From Rhynchopus sp. YZ270_cl-10 (Eukaryota; Euglenozoa; Diplonemea; Diplonemida; Diplonemidae), in NCBI GenBank assembly GCA_964035575.1, contig OZ037861.1:930001-994000 (forward strand): DNA of 64,000 bases. The letters are read 5' to 3'. Positions 51,622 through 60,300 of this stretch are shown here, piece by piece (position 1 is the first letter of the stretch; every line of letters begins with the position of its first letter). A program made the translations under genes and the position numbers. Below the pieces are notes generated by a model that worked only from the letters and a program-made list of their open reading frames with translations, searched no databases and had not been told where the DNA came from.

Positions 51622-51772
51622 CGACCTCAGCAGTTGCAGATCTACGCGCTGAACTTAAGCATATCACTCAGCGCAGGAAAAGAAAGCAACAGCGATGCTC
51701 CTAGTAACGGCGAGTGAACAGGGCAGAGCCCAAGCCTGAACCGGCAATTTGTCGGCATGTGGTGCAAGCGTA
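51622..51772 (+). rRNA. Fragment of the 5' end of LSU (28S) rRNA, divergent
   Basis: Contains the hallmark CGCTGAACTTAAGCATATCA, CTCAGCGCAGGAAAAGAAAG, CTAGTAACGGCGAGTGAACA and GAGCCCAAG, that is, the start of LSU rRNA after the 5.8S interaction site. Several normally invariant positions differ (GCGCAGG for GCGGAGG; GATGCTCC for GATTCCC), and similarity fades after ~51772. The words TATCACTCAGCGCAG recur at ~51782. A pseudogene fragment is most likely. The CACTCAGCG form resembles what I recall of euglenozoan LSU. Confidence 0.8.
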
Positions 51773-52088
51773 CGATGGGGCGTATCACTCAGCGCAGCCC
51801 CTTGGGTGAGGTGGTGGGGAGGATTGTAAGAAAGAGGAGTTACAACGGGGCAGGGAGGGGGGTAAGGGTGTATCCTGTAGGGTGGTTCCGCAGTAAGGAG
51901 TATGTACCCCCATATAGGGTGCGTTATTTTTTTTGGGGGCTCGATCGAGGTCAGTTCAAAAAACGGGAATTCACCCGTTGTGGGGAGGGCTGGGAGGAGA
52001 TTTGGGATGTCTGCAAAAAGGGAAGAAAAAAAAAGAGGGGTCAAATTCATTTTACATCTTCTGTAGTGGATGGTGTTGTATAGGATAT

Positions 52089-52190
52089 GTCACACATGAG
52101 TCACACATGAGTCACACATGAGTCACACATGAGTCACACATGAGTCACACATGAGTCACACATGAGTCACACATGAGTCACACATGAGTC
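52089..52190. repeat. 11-bp tandem repeat (GTCACACATGA)n, ~9 copies
   Basis: Perfect copies just upstream of the leader of A7. The unit contains TGAGTCA across junctions, like an AP-1/bZIP site, but no function is shown. Confidence 0.9.
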
Positions 52191-52336
52191 GGGGAGCGAT
52201 TAGGATGGAACAACAAGGGGAAGGGGAAAACAAAGGAGGGTGCTCTCCTCGAGAGAACGCAGTGTCCTTGTTTGTCCCTTCTGTCTCCCACATCACACCC
52301 TCTCTACAGAAAGACACAGCGACGCATACACACACC

Positions 52337-53626
52337 ATGCCGAAGCGAAAGGCAAGCACAAAGAAGAAGAAGGCGGCAAAGAGAAGAAAGCTTGCTGCTG
52401 GGGAGGTCTTGGTGGAGGAGGAGGCTGCCGGGAACGGCGACACCACTGATGTGCAGGAGGGACTTGAGAAGCGGACTCCAGACAAAGGCAGCAAGAAAAA
52501 AAAGAAATCCAGCAAGCGTGATCGAATGTTTAACGTGGTGGATGCTGCCAGGAACGGCAACAAGACCGCCGTGCTGAAGGGACTTAAGAAGTGTGCACTC
52601 AGCACAAAGTTAGCCTTCTATGCTGTGCATGATGCATGCAGAGGGAACCACGATGAATGCCTCGCACTGCTTCTTCCGTATGTTGAGACAACGCAGTTGG
52701 GGTTCGGGATGCTGCTGAGTGAGTGTGTCCACGCAGACCACACTGCGTGCACGGAGGTCCTCTTGCAGCATTGGAAGTCTGTCTGCAGCAACGTCGCGTT
52801 TGTGCCACACGGGTTAGAGGAAGACAGCAAAGGTGAGGCACCTCGTGCCTGTCCAGACGCCAAAGCTGAGACACCGAAGGCAGACAGCGAAGGTGAGGCA
52901 CCTCTTGCCTGTCCAGCCATGTGGGCAGACCCTGCAGTGTGTCAGGTGCTCATTGCTGCAGGGGCAGACACCGAGACAAGGGACGACAAGGGACTTTTGC
53001 CTCTGCACTGGGCTTGCAAATCAGGAGCTCCCACAGTTGTGAAGATGTTGGTTGAAGCAGGTGCGAATGTGTGTGGTGTCACGGAGTATTGTCCCAAGAG
53101 AGTGAGGGCTAATCGCAGGGGAGGTAAGAAAGGTGGTAACACATGTCTTATGCTAGCGGTACTCAATGGACACACTGAGACTGTGCGCTATCTTGCGGGT
53201 TTGCCGGAGGTGGATCTGAACTCACAAAACAATTCGGGCGCCACTTCGCTGCGCAAGGCAGTGTTCCTGAAGCAGTCAGATGTGGTGCAGGTGCTCATTG
53301 ACGCTGGAGCAGATATCGAGGCAAAGGGCGGCGAGGGACATGGTGGACGTACGCCTCTTAACTGCGCTTGTGTGGGGGAAAATCTTGCAATTGTGCAGAT
53401 GTTGGTCAAAGCAGGTGCGAATGTGTCTGAGGTGGATGCCAAGGGTGACAGATGTCTCAGCGTTGCGGCTTCGTACGGACGTACCGAGACTGTGCGCTAT
53501 CTTCTGGGCTTGAAGGAGGTGGATGTGAACCACAGAAACCTTTTGGGCCACACTGCATTGGACCATGCGAAGGAACACCAACGCACAGATGTGGAGCAGG
53601 TCCTGCTCGACGTCTTTGCGCAGTGA
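52337..53626 (+). CDS. Ankyrin-repeat protein A7, second subfamily (7 repeats)
   Basis: The protein is 429 aa. Starts MPKRKASTKKKKAAKRRKLA with a stronger basic cluster than A2-A6. The N-domain is longer: a second basic patch (GSKKKKKSSKRDR) is inserted, and the hinge contains a partial duplication (ACPDAKAETPKADSEGEAP). Two three-repeat blocks plus a cap follow. The second repeat carries a basic loop insertion (TEYCPKRVRANRRGGKKGG) that may extend from the ankyrin stack. Ends VEQVLLDVFAQ, not the CSTDC end of the first subfamily. The leader acceptor (CACACCCTCTCTACAG, ending 52309) is shared with A8 and, with one change, with A9. Confidence 0.9.
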   Translation: MPKRKASTKKKKAAKRRKLAAGEVLVEEEAAGNGDTTDVQEGLEKRTPDKGSKKKKKSSKRDRMFNVVDAARNGNKTAVLKGLKKCALSTKLAFYAVHDACRGNHDECLALLLPYVETTQLGFGMLLSECVHADHTACTEVLLQHWKSVCSNVAFVPHGLEEDSKGEAPRACPDAKAETPKADSEGEAPLACPAMWADPAVCQVLIAAGADTETRDDKGLLPLHWACKSGAPTVVKMLVEAGANVCGVTEYCPKRVRANRRGGKKGGNTCLMLAVLNGHTETVRYLAGLPEVDLNSQNNSGATSLRKAVFLKQSDVVQVLIDAGADIEAKGGEGHGGRTPLNCACVGENLAIVQMLVKAGANVSEVDAKGDRCLSVAASYGRTETVRYLLGLKEVDVNHRNLLGHTALDHAKEHQRTDVEQVLLDVFAQ

Positions 53627-53772
53627 GCCTCTCTGTCCTTGCAGCACCCCACCTCATAATATACACAAAAGGAAGCAACACTTTCTTCTTTTCTATTCGA
53701 GTCTTTAAATGAAACTACCCCTTCCCATCAGTTGTGTGCCTGCTTTCAGTTTCCCTTTCAGCAACTCCCAAC

Positions 53773-53800
53773 ACTCCGGGGTTCGATAACCCCGCGGAGT
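53773..53800. repeat. Hairpin-forming sequence after A7
   Basis: ACTCCGGGG ... CCCCGCGGAGT around TTCGATAA, in the spacer 150 bp after the stop of A7. Repeated after A8 at 55402-55430; a relative (TTCGATAACCACGCGGAG) is at ~12143. Could mark RNA 3' processing; not tRNA. Confidence 0.6.
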
Positions 53801-53962
53801 TGTACCACACAGGTTAGCGTGGCACCACGGAAACAACCCTGAGAGGACTGGAAAAACAAGCGAGAGGTGCTCACCTCCTGAGAACGCAGTGTCCTTGTTT
53901 GTCCCTTCTGTCTCCCACATCACACCCTCTCTACAGAAAGACACAGCGACGATACACACACC

Positions 53963-55255
53963 ATGCCGAAGCGAAAGGCAAGCACAAAGAAGAAGAAGGC
54001 GGCAAAGAGAAGAAAGCTTGCCGCTGCGGAGGTCTTGGTGGAGGAGGGGGCTGCCGGGAACGGCGACACCACTGATGTGCAGGAGGGACTTGAGAAGCGG
54101 ACTCCAGACAAAGGAGGCGAGATAAAAAAGAAATTTTGCATCCGCAAGCTTGATCCAAGGTTTCGCGTGGTGGATATTGCCAGGAACGGCAAAACGAACG
54201 CCATGCTGAATGGACTTAAGAAGTTTGGAATCAGCACAAAGTTAGCCTTCAAGGCTGTGCACGAGGCATGCAGAGGGAACCACGATGAATGCCTCGCACT
54301 GCTTCTTCCGTATATTGAGACAACGCAGTTGGGGTTCGGGATGCTGCTGAGTGAGTGTGTCCACGCAGACCACACTGCGTGCACGGAGGTCCTCTTGCAG
54401 CATTGGAAGTCTGTCTGCAGCAACGTCGCGTTTGTGCCATACATGACAGAGAAAGGAAGCAAAGGTCAAGTACCTCGTGCCTGTCCAGCCGCCAAAGCTG
54501 AGACACCGAAGGCAGACAGCGAAGGTGAGCCACCTCTTGTCTGTCCAGCCATGTGGGCGGACCCTGCAGTGTGTCAGGCGCTCATTGCTGCAGGGGCAGA
54601 CACCGAGACAAGGGACGACAAGGGACTTTTGCCTCTGCACTGGGCTTGCAAATCAGGAGCTCCCACAGTTGTGAAGATGTTGGTTGAAGCAGGTGCGAAT
54701 GTGTGTGGTGTCACGGAGTATTGTCCCAAGAGAGTGAGGGCTAATAGGGGAGGTAAGAAAGGTGGTAACACATGTCTTATGCTAGCGGTACTCAATGGAC
54801 ACACTGAGACTGTGCGCTATCTTGCGGGTTTGCCGGAGGTGGATCTGAACTCACAAAACAATTCGGGCGCCACTTCGCTGCGCAAGGCAGTGTTCCTGAA
54901 GCAGTCAGATGTGGTGCAGGTGCTCATTGACGCTGGAGCAGATATCGAGGCAAAGGGCGGCGAGGGACATGGTGGACGTACGCCTCTTAACTGCGCTTGT
55001 GTGGGGGAAAATCTTGCAATTGTGCAGATGTTGGTCAAAGCAGGTGCGAATGTGTCTGAGGTGGATGCCAAGGGTGACAGATGTCTCAGCGTTGCGGCTT
55101 CGTACGGACGTACCGAGACTGTGCGCTATCTTCTGGGCTTGAAGGAGGTGGATGTGAACCACAGAAACCTTTTGGGCCACACTGCATTGGACCATGCGAA
55201 GGAACACCAACGCACAGATGTGGAGCAGGTCCTGCTCGACGTCTTTGCGCAGTGA
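53963..55255 (+). CDS. Ankyrin-repeat protein A8 (7 repeats), tandem twin of A7
   Basis: The protein is 430 aa. From about residue 195 (PAMWADPAVCQ) to the stop and ~170 bp beyond, DNA is almost identical to A7; one codon is missing in the basic loop (VRANRGGKKGG). In contrast residues ~50-95 differ strongly (GGEIKKKFCIRKLDPRFRVV... against GSKKKKKSSKRDRMFNVV... in A7), and PYMTEKGSKGQV replaces PHGLEEDSKGEA. The sharp contrast between regions argues for gene conversion of the 3' part or selection on the N-domain. Confidence 0.9.
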   Translation: MPKRKASTKKKKAAKRRKLAAAEVLVEEGAAGNGDTTDVQEGLEKRTPDKGGEIKKKFCIRKLDPRFRVVDIARNGKTNAMLNGLKKFGISTKLAFKAVHEACRGNHDECLALLLPYIETTQLGFGMLLSECVHADHTACTEVLLQHWKSVCSNVAFVPYMTEKGSKGQVPRACPAAKAETPKADSEGEPPLVCPAMWADPAVCQALIAAGADTETRDDKGLLPLHWACKSGAPTVVKMLVEAGANVCGVTEYCPKRVRANRGGKKGGNTCLMLAVLNGHTETVRYLAGLPEVDLNSQNNSGATSLRKAVFLKQSDVVQVLIDAGADIEAKGGEGHGGRTPLNCACVGENLAIVQMLVKAGANVSEVDAKGDRCLSVAASYGRTETVRYLLGLKEVDVNHRNLLGHTALDHAKEHQRTDVEQVLLDVFAQ

Positions 55256-55401
55256 GCCTCTCTGTCCTTGCAGCACCCCACCTCATAATATACACAAAAG
55301 GAAGCAACACTTTCTTCTTTTCTATTCGAGTCTTTAAATGAAACTACCCCTTCCCATCAGTTGTGTGCCTGCTTTCAGTTTCCCTTTCAGCAACTCCCAA
55401 C

Positions 55402-55430
55402 ACTCCGGGGGTTCGATAACCCCGCGGAGT
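55402..55430. repeat. Hairpin-forming sequence after A8
   Basis: Same stem as the copy after A7, with one more G in the loop side. Sequence after the hairpin differs between the two spacers: ~180 bp (55431-55610) is unique here. Confidence 0.6.
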
Positions 55431-55772
55431 GTGCGATGCCTGCGTCCAGGCGTTTTTATTTTTTTTGCACTGTCAACTTCACTTTTCTACGTTCCGCACC
55501 ACACTTTCATGTCTCGAACACTTTATGAACACTTGGTATCGACAGCTATTCAGCTACCTGTCTCCTGGTCGGGAAGGCTATGTTTGCTTCTCGTCAAACA
55601 AGAGTGCCACCACACAGGTTAGCGTGGTGTGCACCACGGAAACAACCCTGAGAGGACTGGAAAAACAAGCGAGAGGTGCTCACCTCCGTGAGAACGCAGT
55701 GTCCTTGTTTGTCCCTTCTGTCTCCCACATCACACCCTCTTTACAGAAAGACACAGCGACGATACACACACC

Positions 55773-56825
55773 ATGCCGAAGCGAAAGGCAAGCCAAAAGA
55801 AGGAGGCACCAAAGAGAAGAAAGAAGAATGCTCATGACAAGGCCTTGGTGGTGGCTGCCAGGAACGGCGACACGACGGCCGTGCAGGAGGGACTTGAGAA
55901 GCGGGCCCCAGACACAGAGTGTAAAAAAGTTGCCTTCGCTGCTGCGCTCGAGGCATGCAAAGGGAACCACGATGAATGCCTCGCACTGCTTCTTCCGTTT
56001 TTTGAGACAACGCAGATGGGGTTCGGGATGCTGCTGAGTGAGTGTGTCCACGCAGACCGCACTGCGTGCACGGAGGTCCTCTTGCAGCATTGGAAGTCTG
56101 TCTGCAGCAGCGTCGCGTTTGTCCCATACAACGGTGAGACACCTCTTCCCTGTCCAGCCATGTGGGCGGACCCTGCAGTGTGTCAGGCGCTCATTGCTGC
56201 AGGGGCAGACATCGAGACAAGGGACGAGATGGGAAGGATGCCATTGCATTGGTCTTGCAAATCAGGAGCACTCACAGTTGTGAAGATGTTGGTTGAAGCA
56301 GGTGCGAATGTGTGTGGTGTCACAAAGTATCGCCAAGGTGGTCTCACGTGTCTGCAAGAAGCGGCACATAATGGACACACCGAGATTGTGCGCTATCTTG
56401 TGGGTTTGAAGGAGGTGGACGTGAACGCAGCGGAGAACAAGAAGGGCACCTCACTGCACCTCGCAGCGGGGCGGAAGTTCCCAGATGTGGTGCAAGTGCT
56501 CATTGACGCTGGAGCAGATATCGAGGCAAAGAACAAAAAGGGACGTACGCCTCTTCACCTTGCTTCTGTAGGGGGGGATAATCTTGCGACTGTGCAGATG
56601 TTGGTCAAAGCAGGTGCGAATGTGTCTGAGGTGGATGGCGAGGGTAACAGATGCCTCAGCATTGCGTGTCCGTTTGGACGTACCGAGACTGTGCGCTATC
56701 TTGTGGGCTTGAAGGAGGTGGATGTGAACCACAGAAACCTTTTGGGCCACACTGCATTGGACCATGCGAAGGAACACCAACGCGCAGATGTGGAGCAGGT
56801 CCTGCTCGACGTCTTTGCGCAGTGA
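55773..56825 (+). CDS. Ankyrin-repeat protein A9, shortest member (7 repeats)
   Basis: The protein is 350 aa. N-terminus MPKRKASQKKEAPKRRKKNA. It lacks the second basic patch and the hinge duplication of A7/A8, and the loop insertion is reduced to TKYRQGG, so it may show the simpler ancestral form of this subfamily. Two three-repeat blocks and the VEQVLLDVFAQ cap are kept. The leader from GTGTCCTTGTTTGTCCCTTC onward matches A7 and A8. Confidence 0.9.
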   Translation: MPKRKASQKKEAPKRRKKNAHDKALVVAARNGDTTAVQEGLEKRAPDTECKKVAFAAALEACKGNHDECLALLLPFFETTQMGFGMLLSECVHADRTACTEVLLQHWKSVCSSVAFVPYNGETPLPCPAMWADPAVCQALIAAGADIETRDEMGRMPLHWSCKSGALTVVKMLVEAGANVCGVTKYRQGGLTCLQEAAHNGHTEIVRYLVGLKEVDVNAAENKKGTSLHLAAGRKFPDVVQVLIDAGADIEAKNKKGRTPLHLASVGGDNLATVQMLVKAGANVSEVDGEGNRCLSIACPFGRTETVRYLVGLKEVDVNHRNLLGHTALDHAKEHQRADVEQVLLDVFAQ

Positions 56826-57324
56826 GCACCCCACCTCATAATATACACAAAATGAAGCAACACTTTCTTCTTTTTATACCTACAAGCGTAGCTTATATAA
56901 GCAATCAACGAAAAAAAAACCTTTTTTTCCCCTTTTACTTACCTGTCAGAGTTACTATTTCTCCTTTTCTCTCGAATCTTTACTTCATGATATTAGCCCC
57001 TTCCCTGCGGGACATAGGGAGGTAGGGCAAGATACAAACCTCGCAATAGCTTTGCAAAGACCATGCAGCTCCACCCCACCATGCACCCATTATTATGTTG
57101 AAACAGGTCCACTGTTTTTTAGATAGCCTATTTAGGTGTGGCTGAAAGGGGGGATGCTATTTTTTGTGCTATTTTCTGCTATTTTGGGGTCGTCGGCCAC
57201 GCACCACTACTTTACCATATTTCCCTCCCCTCCCAAACCCAAACCCCTTCAGGTTTTATCACAACGGTTTTATTCTCTTCTTTTTTCCTCTCTCTGTCTC
57301 TTCGTTGTACCACCCTCCTGCAGT
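56826..57324 (+). promoter_or_regulatory. Spacer with strong predicted leader acceptor of the ABC gene
   Basis: 56875-56960 is the repeat shared with intron 1 of the PDZ/RRM/J gene. From 57270 a ~50-base pyrimidine-rich tract ends in CCTCCTGCAG at 57323, one base before the ATG. This is the clearest spliced-leader-type acceptor in the window; mature mRNA would have almost no 5' UTR beyond the leader. Confidence 0.5.
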
Positions 57325-60300
57325 ATGGTGCAAAATGACCTCCCGAACGAACCAATCAATGAGATCCCTCAAACCCGCCGCCAGGTTGACTCTCTTCTGA
57401 CCACCACCATCCACGAACACCGTCCGGAAGGCTTTCGGACGAGAAAGGAGTCTGCGAATTTTTTGTACCGTGCCTGCATTACGTACATTGGACCTGTCAT
57501 GCACGCGGCACGCCAAGGAACGCTTGTCATGGATGATGTCGACCCTGTACCGATGGAGGTGGCGGCAGGGTCACAAACGGATGCATTGTACTCTCTGTGG
57601 AGGGAAGCGCAACGTCAGGTGACTCAGCAGACGTTCAAAGACGCGTTGCAACGCATCATGCGTCTAGACACAAAGCAGCACCTCTTCAGTGACGACACCC
57701 CGTGGGGGGAGCTGGAGGCCCTCGTTGCGGAGGGGCACTTCACGAACCACACACATCTGCAGGTCTTTCAGGAGATGGTCTTGGCCTGCGTGGACACGAG
57801 GTACAAAGCAGTTGCGCCGGAGTGTGCACGGTGTGCGATGGGGCTGTGCCCGCTGCCAGACGGCATGCCGGAGACGAAGGCGCTTCCATCTGCTGCAGTG
57901 GAGCATGCTCGCGTGGCAGGGCTCATGAAGGAGTACAAATTGACGGTGCAGGGCGCGCAGCCGTCCTTGGGGACGGTGCTCTTCAAGATTTTCCGTTACG
58001 ACGTCCTCCGAGGTGCGACCTGGGGGCTCGCGCAGAGTCTGCCGCCGTTCCTGCCGATTGTGTTGTTGCCTCTTCTCGTTGATGCCTTGGTGCTGGAGAC
58101 AGACCCGGTGTGGTGGGTCTACATCTACGCTCCGATTGTCGTGGTGACCATCGCGTTCATGGCATTCTGTACTGCGAAGACCAGCATTGATGTGTCCTAC
58201 ATCGGTGTCAGAGTGAGGGGACTGCTTGCGTCGGTTATCACCGAAAAGACGCTGGCAATCTCGCAAACAGGGTGGACGTCAGCTGGAGGGCACGCAAAAA
58301 TCTTCTCACTTCTCCACGCGGATCTGGAACGCCTGCTGCAACAGTCCGAGACGTTGGTGATGGTGCTGTACCTCCCAACCCAGGCGCTGCTATCGATTGG
58401 GTATATGGCATACGTCATGAGCTGGACTGTGGTTGCAGGCATCTTGGTGCTTTGCGTGACGATGCCGCTGATGTATCGGATCATGAACAACCTTGTTGCA
58501 GTGTTCATCCAGCGTATGATGAAGGCGGATGGAAGGACAAAGGGCATACATGAGCTGATTGAGAACATCCGTGGTGTGAAGTTCTACGGCTGGGAGAGCG
58601 CCTACGTCGGGGAGATCATGTCCTTCCGTACCCCGGAGTGCGAGATCATTGAGTCGATGATGAAGGTGTTGGCGCAGCTGATGGCGGTGATGCTGACGTC
58701 GCCGATGCTGTTCCACACTGCGATCCTTGTAGTGTACGCGCTGTGGGATGAGGAGAGGCTGACGTCAGAGCGTGTGTTCATATCGCTTGCGATCACGCAG
58801 GTGGTGAAGATCAGCACCGGGGCGCTACCGCATCTGTACACATCGTTGCTGAACACACGGATCGCCTTGCGGAGGGTGCAGGACTTTCTGTGCAAGGAGG
58901 AGACCCTGACAAAGGAGAGTGGTGCGCAAGATGCACGCGTAGTGGTCACAGATGCATCGTTCAGCTGGTCCCGCCCAAAGCCGCAGGTGAAGGCAAACAA
59001 GGAAGAGCCCGCAACAGAAGGAGTGCACCTCACGAACCTGAACCTGGCCGCAGAGAAGGGCGAGCTCGTGCTCATCCTGGGCAAGGTCGGGACAGGGAAG
59101 TCGACCTTCCTGCAGGGGCTGCTGAATGAGGTGGTCGAGTCGAAGGGGGATGTGCACATCGGCGGGTCGGTGGCGTACTGCCCGCAGACGGCGTGGATCC
59201 TGAGCGGCACAATCCGCGACAACATCGAGTGGGGCAGACGTGGGACAGGGCGTGAGTGTTCCGACGAAGACTACGAAGCTTCTGTGGAGTGTGTGGCCCT
59301 GCTGCAGGACCTGTCGACGCAGTTCCAGGACGGAGACGCGACGGTGATTGGCGAGAAGGGGATCAACATCTCGGGTGGACAGAAGGCACGTGTTGCTCTT
59401 GCACGCGCAGTGTACGCAGACGCAGACGTGTACCTGATGGACGACGTGCTGTCTGCGGTGGATGCACACGTGGGGATGCACATCTTTGAGCACACAATCC
59501 AGGGCCAGCTTTCCGGGAAGACACGCATCCTTGTCACGAACCAGCTGCAGTACGCACAGTACGCAGACAAGCTGCTGTGTGTCGAGGCTGTTGAGGGCAG
59601 CCCCTCTGCGTACACACTTGAGACTGTCGACATGCAGAACCCACGCCCGGGCTCCACCTTTGAGAAGCTGTACACAGAGTTCAAGCGCCTCACAGACGAA
59701 GGCACGCAGAAGACCGAGAGGACTTCCCCTACTGCGAGCGGTATCAAGAAGACACAAGAGGTGCGTTCCGCTGTGTTCAAACAGGAAGGCTTCTTGCGCC
59801 GCCACGAGCTGGTGCGTGCGGAGGACATGGAGGAGGGCAGCGTCAAGCTCCGCACGTACACGAACTACATGGCTGCCTTCGGCGGTGTGGGCTACTGGGC
59901 CGCGATGCTTCTTGGGCTGGTCTTCTCGCTCTCCTGCGAACGCTTTGCGATGATCTGGATTGGCTGGTACACGACAGAGGGGCAGGAGCAGTCGGCGCTC
60001 TTCTACAACGGCTACATCATCGGCGACATGCCGACATACTTCTGGCTCCTGGTCTACGTCGGCATTGTCCTCGTCGGCTCGACCACCTACTTCGTGAGAG
60101 AGATTGTGTACGCCAAGGGCGCCGCCCGCCAAAGCTTCAGGCTGTACAAAAGCGAGCTCGATGCCGTGGTGAAGTGCCCCGTCTCCTTCTTCGACACAAC
60201 ACCCGTAGGCCGGATCCTGACACGCTTTGTGAACGACTGGGATTCGATTGACTTTATTGTGCCGATGTTCTTCTCGCAGACGATGATGCAGTTTACGGGC

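Noticed and set aside
51757-52083. 108-codon frame after the LSU fragment
   Set aside because: Starts inside rRNA-derived sequence, and its composition follows G-rich spacer; no coding evidence.
58825-60132. 435-codon minus-strand frame opposite the ABC transporter
   Set aside because: Mirror of strongly biased, GC-rich ABC codons; no domain on the minus strand.
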